From the NCBI GenBank assembly GCA_018401465.1, contig JAGYKE010000004.1, positions 1,643,857 to 1,707,856 of the forward strand: 64,000 bases of DNA, written 5' to 3'. The translations under genes and the position numbers were made by a program. This document shows, one piece after another, positions 33,674 to 42,801 of this stretch. A model generated the notes under the pieces. It saw only the letters and a list, made by a program, of their open reading frames with translations. It searched no databases and was not told the origin of the DNA. The stretch comes from Aestuariivita sp. Lineage in GTDB: Bacteria; Pseudomonadota; Alphaproteobacteria; Rhodobacterales; Rhodobacteraceae. How positions within the stretch are numbered: the first letter of the stretch is position 1; each line of letters opens with the position of its first letter.

Positions 33674-34034
33674 TCATCCTGTCCGGGGTCGAGAACGGGG
33701 TGATCGCCGATCTGCCGACAGGGCTGACGGATGTGCGCAGGACTTGGGGGTTTGAGGACGTCGCCGGCCTCTGGCGCGGGCGCTTCCGCAGCGATGGCAG
33801 AAAGGCGTGTGATGCGGCGCCCGGGCTGATCTTCGAGCAAAGATGACCGAAGCGGACATCAATTCGGAAAACCTCTGCAACCTGTTCAGAGACAGTGAAA
33901 CACTTATGTTGTTTTTCGCGATCTTTTGATCTCTCGCGGGGAATTCGGCTCCGCTGCCAAGCCCTCTTGCCTTGCGTATTGCAAGGAAGAACCCGCTGAG
34001 CTACCCGACGCAGGCGCATACGAGCCGGGCTGAG
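33674..34034. other. Decayed stretch before the PstS-like gene
   Basis: A 57-codon tail on the plus strand (VILSGVENGVIADLPTGLTD ... LIFEQR, stop at 33846) looks protein-like and may be the end of a broken gene, but no family is recognised. 33850-34034 is more AT-rich non-coding DNA and should contain the promoter of the next gene. Confidence 0.35.
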
Positions 34035-35045
34035 ATGAGTGGTCATGACGTTCAAGCTACCATGAGCGGTCATCGTCTGACGCGCCGCTTCCTTTTGGCA
34101 GGTGCTGCGGCCGCTGCAGGTGTCTCCGGGAAAATGGCCGGGGCTGCAACGCCGGTGATAACTGGCGCAGGGGCGACGGTTCCGGCGCCGCTGTTGCGTC
34201 TCTGGGCGGACCGCCTCGGGGGCGCGGCCATGTTCCGCTTTGCCTACCGCCCCATCGGCTCCGGCGCCGGGGTCGAGGCCATCACCGCCCGTAGTGTCGA
34301 TTTCGGGGCCTCTGACATCCCCCTCCATCCTCCCGCTCTTGAGCGCCATGGGCTGGTGCAGTTCCCTATGCTGCGTGCCGCCTTGAGTGTTGTGGCGCAT
34401 CTGCCGGGTATCGGTCAGAACCAGCTGCGGCTTGATCCCGATCTTCTGCTCGACATTTTCGCTGGACGTATCCGCGCATGGAGCGACCCACGCCTGCGCG
34501 CGGCCAATCCCGATCTCGTGCTGCCGCATCTTCAGATCACCCCCATCGTGCGGGCCGATCGTTCGGGCTCGTCTGACTGGCTCGCCAAGTACATCGCCCG
34601 TGGCCATCCCAACCTGAGCGCGGACGCGAACAGGGCTTTGGCCCAGCCCTTCGGCCTTGCGGCATTCGGGGGCTACGGGATGGCCAGCACCGTGGCCCGG
34701 ATCGAAGGCGCGATCGGGTATGTCGAGCTTTCGATGGCTGTCGAGCACGGGCTGACTCGCTGCGCCTTGCGCGCCGCCGATGGCCGGTATTCCCGCCTTG
34801 TCCGCAGCACCCTTACCCCCGGCAATCTCGGCACGGGCCCGGGCTGGCCGATCATCTTCCAAAGCCATGCGCTTCTTGCCCGAGAGGCTGGCCGGCGTGA
34901 TCTCAACGCCGAAGTGATCCGGTTTTTCGAGCTTGCCTTCCAAAAGGGTGACGAGCTTGCCTGGGAGGCGGGCTTTGCCCCGCTCGACGCCGCTGCCAAA
35001 GCCTCTGCCCGGAACGCGTGGACCGAGCTGGCACAGGGTGACTGA
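34035..35045 (+). CDS. PstS-like phosphate-type substrate-binding protein with Tat signal
   Basis: A twin-arginine-like leader (LTRRFLLAGAAAAAGVSGKM) precedes ITGAGATVPAPLLRLWADRL, YRPIGSGAGVEAITARSVDF and FGASDIPL, which match PstS (GAGATFPxPxYxxW, YxxxGSGxG, FxxSDxPL). Phosphate-contact residues appear as RSGSSDW, the SG-rich loop near residue 180. About 336 residues in this start; ATG 34062 or TTG 33972 are alternatives. No pstCAB follows; instead a TAXI-like protein does, 93 bases on. It may be a sensor-linked binding protein rather than a transporter part. Confidence 0.85.
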   Translation: MSGHDVQATMSGHRLTRRFLLAGAAAAAGVSGKMAGAATPVITGAGATVPAPLLRLWADRLGGAAMFRFAYRPIGSGAGVEAITARSVDFGASDIPLHPPALERHGLVQFPMLRAALSVVAHLPGIGQNQLRLDPDLLLDIFAGRIRAWSDPRLRAANPDLVLPHLQITPIVRADRSGSSDWLAKYIARGHPNLSADANRALAQPFGLAAFGGYGMASTVARIEGAIGYVELSMAVEHGLTRCALRAADGRYSRLVRSTLTPGNLGTGPGWPIIFQSHALLAREAGRRDLNAEVIRFFELAFQKGDELAWEAGFAPLDAAAKASARNAWTELAQGD

Positions 35046-35138
35046 CGTGACAGGCCTGCAGCCATCCTCCGACGGACCAAAAGTCTGCAAACCTGCCCGG
35101 GCCTCCGTGTGCCGGGCCCGCATCCAGCGAGTGAATTC

Positions 35139-36386
35139 ATGAAACTGCATCGCCTCATCATGGTCGCAGCGATCGCTATCCTCGCCTGGCTTGGGATCGC
35201 GCAAGTGCGCAGCGCCCTGCCTCCGCGCTCGATCGTGATCGAGACCGGACCGGTCGGCGGCAGCTATCACCGAAACGCCGAACGCTATGCCGAGATCATG
35301 CGCGATCATGGTTTTGACCTGCAGTTGCGTCCCAATCCCGATTCTCTGACGATCGTCGACCATGTTTCGCGCAGGCAGGATGGCGCCGTGATCGGTTTTT
35401 CGGCGCAAGAGATCGACCCCGCCCTTGTCCCCGATGCCGTCTCTGTCGCCGTTGTGGAGTTTCAACCTCTCTTTCTTTTCTACGATACGGCCTTGGGCCG
35501 CATGGGATCTCCGGTCAACCTGCGCAGCCGTCACATCGTTCTGCCTTTCGAGAACAGTGCAACGTCGCGCGCCGCGCTGGATGTCATGGCGCTCTATGGC
35601 GTCACCCGCGAAAACAGCCGGATAGACTTCATGCCGATTTCAGAGGCCGCCGAAGCACTGCAGCAAGGCCGTGCCGATGCGGGGTTCTTCATGCTCGCCT
35701 CGGAACACGCCATGATCCGCGCAATGGCCGAGGATCGGGAGCTAGCCCTCTATTCGTTTCAGGAAGCACAAAGCATCTCGATCAACCTCAAGTATCTCGG
35801 ACCTGCCCACATCCCTGTCGGTGCCTTCAGTCTTGAAGGAATTCTGCCGCCCGTACCACTGGACCTGATCGGCGCGCCGATCAATGTCGTCGCCCATCGC
35901 GATCTGCACCCGGCCGTGATCTACGCGCTGATCGAGGCGCTGCAACAGGTGCATGGTGAACGCACAGCGGTGTCAGAGGCCGGTCAATACCCCGCCTTCA
36001 CCGGCACAGCCCTTCCGCTTCACGAAGGCTCACAGACCTTCCAAGCCGGAGGCAGGCCATGGTCGCACAGGGTCTTCTCGCCGACGCTTGCCAGCCTGAT
36101 CGACGAGTTCTTCATTTTTGCCCTCGCGGTCTTTCTGGTCACCGAGGTCTATCGTACGGTGAAGTACGCCAATGAACTGCTTGAGGTTTCGCTCGATTCC
36201 ATGCTGTTTCGGATCCTCGCCAAGGTTGAGCTCCGTGGGCAGGGCGGTCGTCCCCTGCGGTGGCCGGACCGGATACTCATCAGCATCGGTCGGCGTGTAT
36301 CGCAACGCATCAAGGCCCAGCAAAAGCTGAAGGACACGATGGCGCGTATCGACAGCTTGCAACTGGAGGCAACCCGCGAGAGGTAA
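35139..36386 (+). CDS. TAXI-family solute-binding protein with C-terminal membrane anchor and coiled coil
   Basis: 415 residues. N-terminal anchor or signal (LIMVAAIAILAWLGIAQV), then the TAXI periplasmic domain: IVIETGPVGGSYHRNAERYA (residues 31-50), QGRADAGFFML near 180, and DLIGAPINVVAHRDL near 245. After residue 320 a second membrane helix (IDEFFIFALAVFLVTEVY) leads to a cytoplasmic tail ending in a basic coiled coil (RVSQRIKAQQKLKDTMARID). No TRAP-fused permease (DctQM) is next to it on this strand. The build, with periplasmic ligand domain, membrane helix and coiled coil, suggests signalling or a membrane-tethered binding function. Confidence 0.82.
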   Translation: MKLHRLIMVAAIAILAWLGIAQVRSALPPRSIVIETGPVGGSYHRNAERYAEIMRDHGFDLQLRPNPDSLTIVDHVSRRQDGAVIGFSAQEIDPALVPDAVSVAVVEFQPLFLFYDTALGRMGSPVNLRSRHIVLPFENSATSRAALDVMALYGVTRENSRIDFMPISEAAEALQQGRADAGFFMLASEHAMIRAMAEDRELALYSFQEAQSISINLKYLGPAHIPVGAFSLEGILPPVPLDLIGAPINVVAHRDLHPAVIYALIEALQQVHGERTAVSEAGQYPAFTGTALPLHEGSQTFQAGGRPWSHRVFSPTLASLIDEFFIFALAVFLVTEVYRTVKYANELLEVSLDSMLFRILAKVELRGQGGRPLRWPDRILISIGRRVSQRIKAQQKLKDTMARIDSLQLEATRER

Positions 36387-36492
36387 GCTCTCGGATCAGA
36401 TACCGCTGGTTTCGGCTGGATGAGCCTCGACGCCGGGCGGTACGCGTGCATTCGTCATCGGGCAGGCCGGGCCCGACGACTGCGCGCTGCGA

Positions 36493-37803
36493 TCACAGCA
36501 AACCCGGCAGCCAAGTCGCCAACGGCGGCCACAGGACCACCAGCGCCAGCACGGCCAGCTTCAGGACCACATAGGGCAGGACCGAGGCATAGACCGTCAT
36601 CATGCCGATATGGGGCGGCGCGACGCCGCGCATGACGAACAGCAGCAGGCCGAAGGGTGGTGTCAGCAGCCCGATCTCCATCGTCAGCAAGTAGACGACG
36701 CCCAGGATCAGCGGGTCGATGCCAGCCGCGTTGGCCAGCGGCACGAAGATCGGCACCGTGACCATCAGCATCGACACCTGATCGATGAAGCAGCCCAGAA
36801 GCAGCAACAGCGCGATCATGCCCAGAAGGATCTGTAGCGGCGACAGGTCGTAGGCCTCGATCACCCGGATAAGGCCGCCCGTCGCCCCGGAGAAGCTCAG
36901 GACCTGCGCAAAGGTCTGGGATGCGGCGATGATGAATAGGATCATCACCGAGAGTTTCACCGTCTCCATCACCGCCGTTACCAGCCGCGCCCAGGTGATC
37001 GAGCGGTAGAGCACCCCCACCAGCACCGCCCCGAGCGATCCGAGTGCCGCGCTCTCGGTGGGCGTCGCGATCCCGGACAGAAGGCTGCCGATCACGATCA
37101 CGAACAGAAGCGACAGCGGCAGGACGTAGATGCAAAAGGGCCGCCAGCGGTCCCAGAGCGTCATGTCGGGCAGCGGTTCGGACGGCGCCAGCGCCGGGTT
37201 CTGCATGGCGCGCATGACGATCCACACCACGCACAGCAGCGACAGAAGGAGCGCGGGCAGAATGCCCGCCACCAGAAGCCCCGCAATCGAGATCCCCGCG
37301 AGAGAGCCCACCAGCACCGCCAGCGCCGAAGGCGGGATCAGCATGGCGATGGCCCCCGAGGCCATGATCGGGCCCATCGCCATGGTCGGCGCATAGCCCT
37401 TCTTGAGCATGGTGGGCAGCAGGGTCGAGCCCAGCATCGCGGTATTCGCGATGGTCGATCCCGAAAGGGCCGCGAAGATCGTGCCCCCGAAGATGGTGAC
37501 GACCGACAATCGGCCCGGAATGCGCGTCACCACCCGTTCGACCGCGTCGATGGCCCTGTGCGCCACCCGGGTCTGGAACAGGATTTCCCCCATCAGGATG
37601 AAGAGCGGGACCGGCGCCAGCTGGAAATTCGCGATCGACAGCGAGGCGTTGCGCGCCAGCTGCATCAGGCCGCGTTCGCCGCCCAGCACCTCGTAGGCGC
37701 CCAGCATCGTCACCGCGATGAAGGCGAAGGCGACCGGCAACCCGATCAGGAGCATGAGCCCCAAACCGCCCAGCATCAGACCAAGGACAAGCGGCCATTC
37801 CAT
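36493..37803 (-). CDS. TRAP transporter large permease (DctM), system 2
   Basis: 436 residues, about 12 membrane segments. Typical features: LSGSTIANTAMLGSTLLPTM, ASGAIAMLIPPSALAVLVGS, ATPTESAALGSLGAVLVGVL and EIGLLTPPFGLLLFVMRGVA. It partners the DctQ at 37808. Substrate unknown; no clear catabolic gene is attached, as the neighbouring sequence is broken up. Confidence 0.96.
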   Translation of the reverse strand: MEWPLVLGLMLGGLGLMLLIGLPVAFAFIAVTMLGAYEVLGGERGLMQLARNASLSIANFQLAPVPLFILMGEILFQTRVAHRAIDAVERVVTRIPGRLSVVTIFGGTIFAALSGSTIANTAMLGSTLLPTMLKKGYAPTMAMGPIMASGAIAMLIPPSALAVLVGSLAGISIAGLLVAGILPALLLSLLCVVWIVMRAMQNPALAPSEPLPDMTLWDRWRPFCIYVLPLSLLFVIVIGSLLSGIATPTESAALGSLGAVLVGVLYRSITWARLVTAVMETVKLSVMILFIIAASQTFAQVLSFSGATGGLIRVIEAYDLSPLQILLGMIALLLLLGCFIDQVSMLMVTVPIFVPLANAAGIDPLILGVVYLLTMEIGLLTPPFGLLLFVMRGVAPPHIGMMTVYASVLPYVVLKLAVLALVVLWPPLATWLPGLL

Positions 37804-37807
37804 GTGC

Positions 37808-38308
37808 TCAGAGCCCCGTTTCGGTCGTGGCCCGCGCCGGGGGCCAGATGGCCTGACGCAGGAATTCGACAGAGATCAGCGCGAAGGACAGCGGCGCGAC
37901 GCTCAGGGTCCACCATTCGGGGATGGTGAAGGCGGTGCGGATCATCGAGCCGCGCGCCATCGACATCGCCATCGCCTGAAACGCGTAGATCAGAAAGATC
38001 AGCGCCACGACGCAGCCGATCAGGTTCGTGACCCGCGCCAGCACGCGGCCCGGGCCCGGGGGCAGGCCCCGGCTGATCAGGTCCACGGTGACGTGGGCGT
38101 TTTTCGACAGAACCCAGGGCGCGCCCAGAAAGGTCATCGCCAGAAGGCCGTATTCGATCGCGTCGAAGAGGCCGTAGATCGTCTCGCCCAGAATGTTGCG
38201 CAGGGCCACATTGAGACAGATCGCAAGAACGATGGCTGCCGCGATCGCGCCCGCCAGCCAGGCCAGCGCGGTCAGCAGCCGGTCGAAAAGGGAAAGGGCG
38301 GTCCTCAT
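37808..38308 (-). CDS. TRAP transporter small permease (DctQ), system 2
   Basis: 166 residues, four membrane segments; NVALRNILGETIYGLFDAIE and KNAHVTVDLISRGLP are typical DctQ positions. The ATG at 38308 is preferred over TTG at 38317. It stops 4 bases before dctM starts. Confidence 0.92.
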   Translation of the reverse strand: MRTALSLFDRLLTALAWLAGAIAAAIVLAICLNVALRNILGETIYGLFDAIEYGLLAMTFLGAPWVLSKNAHVTVDLISRGLPPGPGRVLARVTNLIGCVVALIFLIYAFQAMAMSMARGSMIRTAFTIPEWWTLSVAPLSFALISVEFLRQAIWPPARATTETGL

Positions 38309-38318
38309 GCTGCGCAAG

Positions 38319-38350
38319 GGTCGGGGCAGACCGCAGGGCCCGCCCCGACC
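38319..38350 (-). promoter_or_regulatory. Stem-loop between dctP and dctQ, system 2
   Basis: 9-bp perfect stem GGTCGGGGC/GCCCCGACC with a 14-base loop just past the dctP stop, without a T tract. It may stabilise the upstream dctP message or partly stop transcription; compare 44553-44579 and 54937-54961. Confidence 0.5.
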
Positions 38351-38354
38351 TGTC

Positions 38355-39308
38355 TCACTTCACGAGACAGGCGCGCAGCGCCTCGGCCTTGGCGGCGTCG
38401 ATCGCGGCCATTTCCGCCCAGCCCGCTTCCTGTGCCGTTTCGGACCAGAGCGCGGTGCCCGCTGCGTCGAAGGTGATCGTCTGGATCCCGGCCTCGGCCT
38501 GTTTCACGGCCTCGGCGGCATTGATGGCGATGTTCTCGGCGCTCTGCGCCTCGGTCCATTCGGCCGCGGCCTGCAGGACTGCCTTCGCCTCGTCCGACAG
38601 GCTGTTCCAGCGGTCGAGGTTCACGAGGAAGTTCACGTCCACCTGGTAGAAGCCCGGGTCGATGCGGAACTTGGTCTGTTCGTCCCAGCCGAGATCGAGC
38701 ACACCCTGCACCGGCCAGCCGTAGCCGTCGATCGAGCCGCGTTCGAGCGCGGTATAGACCTCGCCCGGCGCGGTCTGCACCGGCGTGGCACCCAGCGCTT
38801 CCAGCATCGCACGGTAGACCGGCGTCGTGCGGATCGTCAGGCCCGACAGGTCGGGTGCTTTCACTTCCGAGGTCAGGTAGATGTGGAACTGGATGTTGTC
38901 GCCGGTCCGCGCCAGATATTTCACGTTCATCTGTTCGCGGTGCATGGCGTCGATCATGTTGAAGCAACCGTTCGCGCGCTGTTCCTGGATCGTCGTCGTG
39001 GCCAGTTTCAGCGCGCCGCCCATGGGCAGAAGGGGCGCATAGAAGGCGGTGGTGTTGTTCGCGATATCCACGATTCCGGTCGAGACGGCGTTGCCCAGCT
39101 CGAATGTCGGCACCGCTTCCGGTCCGCCCACGAACTCGATCTGCACGACGCCTGCGCCGGTTTCGTTCACGCGCGCCACGAAGGCCTCGAAGGGGCGCGA
39201 GAAGGTTGTGCCCGCCGCGAAGGCGGTGACGCCCCGCAGCGTGACCTCTTCGGCCATGGCCGGCACGGCGAGCGCGAGTGTGATCGCTGTGGCTGCAATA
39301 TATTTCAT
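38355..39308 (-). CDS. TRAP transporter substrate-binding protein (DctP), system 2
   Basis: 317 residues. Signal MKYIAATAITLALAVPAMAE. DctP fold with KAPDLSGLTIRTTPVYRAML (the Arg-containing ligand loop) and TALERGSIDGYGWPVQG near residue 195. CGGGAGAAAAAC precedes the ATG. It leads the transporter genes. Confidence 0.93.
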   Translation of the reverse strand: MKYIAATAITLALAVPAMAEEVTLRGVTAFAAGTTFSRPFEAFVARVNETGAGVVQIEFVGGPEAVPTFELGNAVSTGIVDIANNTTAFYAPLLPMGGALKLATTTIQEQRANGCFNMIDAMHREQMNVKYLARTGDNIQFHIYLTSEVKAPDLSGLTIRTTPVYRAMLEALGATPVQTAPGEVYTALERGSIDGYGWPVQGVLDLGWDEQTKFRIDPGFYQVDVNFLVNLDRWNSLSDEAKAVLQAAAEWTEAQSAENIAINAAEAVKQAEAGIQTITFDAAGTALWSETAQEAGWAEMAAIDAAKAEALRACLVK

Positions 39309-39467
39309 GTTTTTCTCCCGGTTGCTGGTGTTTCGCTGCCGTTTCACGGCGAGTCGTTTATGTCTTGGGCGAGTATCGCGCGACCAAAATGGCGCGTAAA
39401 TGCCTTTCGGGCTGAATGTCGGCGATATGTGATTTAGTGCATCCTCCCGCTGGTCTTCTGTCGCCCG

Positions 39468-39719
39468 TCAGGCCATGTAGGCGCCTCCGTTCACGTGCAG
39501 GACCTGCCCGGTGATGTCGCCCGCACCGTCGCCCAGCAGGAACAGGATCGGGCCGATGCCGCCCCGCAGGAACGGGGTGTCCACCGCCGAGGGCGCCACG
39601 CAATTGACCCGGATGTGCGGCGCCAGTTCCAGCGCAAGTTGGCGCGTCAGCGCGGCGATCCCGGCCTTGGAAACGGCGTAGGCGTCGACGCCCATGCCGA
39701 GCCGGTGGTCGAGGCGCAT
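39468..39719 (-). pseudogene. Short-chain dehydrogenase, C-terminal fragment with internal deletion
   Basis: Minus frame contains the SDR active-site YAVSKAGIAALTRQLALELA and VNCVAPSAVDTPF, then jumps to LGDGAGDITGQVLHVNGGAYMA, so about 30 residues between the two parts are missing. The N-terminal half (Rossmann motif) is absent at 39719. Confidence 0.75.
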
Positions 39720-40064
39720 GGCGCGGTGCTACTTGCGGTCGGAAGCAAGCTCAAGCTTGCCGTGAACCTCTATTGGCCGCAATCGTTCAGCCCGTCGGTG
39801 CCTTGCTCTCTCGAAACCATCATGGGGCGCCTTGCGCTCGTGCATTTCGAAGCGCGGCCCGAGCACAGTTACCCTGCACCTCTTGCGGTCCTGTCCGAAC
39901 GGGAACGCGCGGTCTGTCTGGGGATCCTGTCAGGCAAGAAGGCCGAAGCGATCGCCGCAGATCTCGGTGTCGCAGTCACAAGCGTGTTCACCTACAGAAC
40001 CCGCGCCTATCAGAAGCTTGGCATTTCGTCGCGCGGCTCCCTGTTTGCGGTTTGCGGCAGGTGA
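39720..40064 (+). pseudogene. LuxR-type regulator, C-terminal HTH fragment
   Basis: The plus frame shows LSERERAVCLGILSGKKAEA, IAADLGVAVTSVFTYRTRAY and QKLGISSRGSLFAV, a complete LuxR_C/GerE helix-turn-helix. The upstream sensor domain is cut off where the SDR fragment begins, so the gene is a remnant. An internal ATG at 39822 could still give an 80-residue DNA-binding protein. Confidence 0.7.
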
Positions 40065-40130
40065 TCGGCTTGGCCGGCAGGGCCCACCAGACCCGCAGGA
40101 CATTCCCGTTCCAAGTGCCCCAAGCATGGC

Positions 40131-40267
40131 GCGGCCTGACAATCACATGCCGGTCCGCCATCAGTCACCAGCGTCTGAGCGGTTGCCTGGCGTGACCCCG
40201 GCGAGGCGCAGTACATCATCGCCTCGGCAAGATCTTCGGGCCTGGTTACCCGGCCGAGCGGCAGCAA
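40131..40267 (-). pseudogene. Second short-chain dehydrogenase C-terminal fragment
   Basis: The minus frame reads MLPLGRVTRPEDLAEAMMYC, ASPGSRQATAQTLVTDGG, the usual C-terminal helix and substrate-loop end of an SDR. No active site or Rossmann part precedes it. Confidence 0.6.
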
Positions 40268-40442
40268 TCTGCCGGGGATGCCGACAGGCGGGTGAAGGCA
40301 GGCTTGTTGCTTGAGATGGTGCTGGCTGCCGGTTTGTCGCGTGGGGACATCGCGCCCCGTTCTGCCGGGCCCTCAGATCCTTGGCGCCGGATGGCATCCC
40401 TGACGGACCCGACACCTCGGCGGCCCACGTCGCCCCGGTTGT

Positions 40443-41297
40443 TCACCGCAGCAACAGGACGGGAACCTTGCAGGACCGCATCATCTCGGTCGTGGTCGAT
40501 CCGATCACCAGACTGCGGATGCGGCTGTGACCATAGGCGCCCATCACCAGCATGCCGAAGCCGTCGTGATCGACCATCTTGCCCAACTCGACCTCGGGTT
40601 GGCCGGGGACGATCCGGGTCTCGGCCTCGATCCCGGCCGCCGCGAGGATGGCGCGGGCGTCGTCGAGGCCTTTCCTATCCTCGGCTGTCCCGGAACCCAC
40701 GGTCACCACCGTGACGGACATGTTCTCGAAGACGGAACTGCGTGCGATGTGATCCACCGCCTTCATGGCCGAGCGTCCGCCGTCACAGGCGACAAGCACC
40801 GTTTCGATGGGCCGGAATGCGCGCGCGGCGACAAGGACGGGTCTGTGTGCGGCGCGCACGATGCGTTCGAGGTTCGAGCCCAGATGCCCCTTGGCGAAAT
40901 CCGCCGCCTCGCCGCGTTTGCCGATGACGATGACGCGGGCCTCGGCCTCGATCTCTCCGATGGTTTCGACCACGTCGCCATGGCGCAGCCGCGTGGTGAT
41001 CCCGGTCACGCCGTCCCGGTCGACGATGGCGCGGGCGTCCTCCAGGACCGCGCGCCCCCGTTGACTGATCAGTTTCGCGCGCTGTGCGTCGAGCTCGGCC
41101 AATTCCTCCATCAGCTTGCTGCGCGCGCCCAGACGGATCGCGCCGGACAGGTCGCTTGTTTCCGGTGCCTCGCGGCGGCCCAGCACATGGATCAGTTCCA
41201 CCGGTGCCTGCGTCCGCTGCGCGATCCAGGCGGCATGATGGCAGACGCTTTCGGAATAGACGGAACCGTCCACCAGCGCGATGATCTTGTCGGTCAT
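40443..41297 (-). CDS. Tandem universal stress protein (UspA family)
   Basis: 284 residues, two UspA domains: ALVDGSVYSESVCHHAAWIA at the start and the second from about residue 155 (VLVACDGGRSAMKAVDHIAR). The ATP-binding pattern of the C-terminal domain is visible as VMGAYGHSRIRSLVIGSTT (Gly-2x-Gly-9x-Gly-Ser/Thr). It follows the SulP transporter by 13 bases, a recurrent pairing, so it may regulate or sense the transporter. Confidence 0.93.
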   Translation of the reverse strand: MTDKIIALVDGSVYSESVCHHAAWIAQRTQAPVELIHVLGRREAPETSDLSGAIRLGARSKLMEELAELDAQRAKLISQRGRAVLEDARAIVDRDGVTGITTRLRHGDVVETIGEIEAEARVIVIGKRGEAADFAKGHLGSNLERIVRAAHRPVLVAARAFRPIETVLVACDGGRSAMKAVDHIARSSVFENMSVTVVTVGSGTAEDRKGLDDARAILAAAGIEAETRIVPGQPEVELGKMVDHDGFGMLVMGAYGHSRIRSLVIGSTTTEMMRSCKVPVLLLR

Positions 41298-41310
41298 GGT
41301 CGGGTCCCCC

Positions 41311-42801
41311 TCAGTGGCTCATCAGCTTGTCCACGGCGCCTTGCTTGTCGTGAATGGCAAGCCGGTCGACCAGCGTCTCGGTCGCCTCGTTCATACCCAC
41401 GATCTCGACCTCGGCCCCGTCACGGCGGAACTTCAGGATCGCCATGTCGAGCGCCTGCACCGAAGAGATATCCCAGATATGAGCGCGGCTGACGTCGATC
41501 ACGACACGCTCGGGCGCTTCGCGGAAGTCGAAGGCGGCCATGAAATCCTCGACCGATCCGTAGAAAAGCTGCCCCTCCACCCGGTAGGTCCGCACCCGCC
41601 CGTCATTGCCGATGTCAGAGGTGACGCGGAACAACTGCGCGATCTTTCCGGCGAAGAAGATGCCAGACAGAAGCACGCCGACCAGAACGCCGATTGCGAG
41701 GTTGTGGGTGTAGACCACGGTCACGACCGTCGCGATCATCACGATGGAGGACGAACGCGGATGAACTGCCAGATTCCGGATCGACGACCACGAGAAGGTG
41801 CCGATCGACACCATGATCATGATCGCGACAAGCGCAGGCATCGGAATGATGCTGACCATATCACCAAGGCCCACGACGAGGATCAGCAAGAACACCCCCG
41901 CCACGAAGCACGACAGCCGCCCGCGGCCGCCGGATTTCACGTTGATGATCGACTGGCCGATCATCGCGCAGCCCGCCATGCCGCCGATGAAGCCGGTCGC
42001 TGTATTGGCCAGCCCCTGACCCACGCATTCCTGGTTGCGGTTCGATTTCGTGTCGGTCATGTCGTCAACGATATTCTGGGTCATCAGGCTTTCGAGCAGC
42101 CCCACGATCGCAACGGCGACCGAGTAGGGAAAGATGATCGCCAGCGTTTCGAATGTGAGCGGGATGTCGGGGATCAGGAAGACCGGCAGCGTGTCGGGCA
42201 GGGCGCCCATGTCGCCCACGGTGCGTACGTCGAGCCCGAGCGCGACGGTGAGCGCGGTCAGCACGATGATGGTGACGAGAGGCGAGGGGATCGCCTTCGT
42301 CAGCAGCGGAAAAAGATAGATGATCGCCAGCCCCGCCGCCACCAGCACATAGGTCAGCCCGGTCACCGCGCGCGGGTCGAGTTCTGGCAGCTGCGCCATG
42401 AAGATGAGCAGGGCGAGCGCGTTGACAAAGCCCGTCATGACCGATTTCGACACATAGCGCATCACGAAGCCGAGCTTCAGTACCCCCGCCGCGATCTGGA
42501 GCAACCCGGCCAGCACAGTGGCGGCAAGCAGGTATTGCAGACCGTGCTCCTTCACAAGGGTCACCATCAGGACCGCCGTCGCCGCCGTCGCCGCCGAGAT
42601 CATGCCGGGCCGCCCGCCCGTGATCGCGGTGATCACGGCGATGGAGAAGCTTGCGTAGAGGCCCACCTTGGGGTCCACGCCCGCGATGATGGAAAAGGCG
42701 ATGGCTTCCGGGATCAGCGCCAGCGCGACGACAAGACCGGCGAGCAGATCACCGCGGATATTGCCCAGCCACTGGGCGCGGTAAGCGTCGAGGGTGATCA
42801 T
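41311..42801 (-). CDS. SulP family inorganic anion transporter with C-terminal STAS domain
   Basis: 496 residues with 10-12 membrane segments. [60 protein letters not shown] and the C-terminal STAS domain ([34 protein letters not shown]) are standard SulP. Substrates of the family are sulfate, bicarbonate or related anions. The ATG at 42801 starts the family-typical [18 protein letters not shown]. Confidence 0.95.
   Translation of the reverse strand: MITLDAYRAQWLGNIRGDLLAGLVVALALIPEAIAFSIIAGVDPKVGLYASFSIAVITAITGGRPGMISAATAATAVLMVTLVKEHGLQYLLAATVLAGLLQIAAGVLKLGFVMRYVSKSVMTGFVNALALLIFMAQLPELDPRAVTGLTYVLVAAGLAIIYLFPLLTKAIPSPLVTIIVLTALTVALGLDVRTVGDMGALPDTLPVFLIPDIPLTFETLAIIFPYSVAVAIVGLLESLMTQNIVDDMTDTKSNRNQECVGQGLANTATGFIGGMAGCAMIGQSIINVKSGGRGRLSCFVAGVFLLILVVGLGDMVSIIPMPALVAIMIMVSIGTFSWSSIRNLAVHPRSSSIVMIATVVTVVYTHNLAIGVLVGVLLSGIFFAGKIAQLFRVTSDIGNDGRVRTYRVEGQLFYGSVEDFMAAFDFREAPERVVIDVSRAHIWDISSVQALDMAILKFRRDGAEVEIVGMNEATETLVDRLAIHDKQGAVDKLMSH

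Noticed and set aside
32970-35534. 854-codon open frame on the minus strand
   Set aside because: It lies antisense to the MetE-like and PstS-like genes, both with clear motifs; it has no family motifs and is an artefact of high GC.
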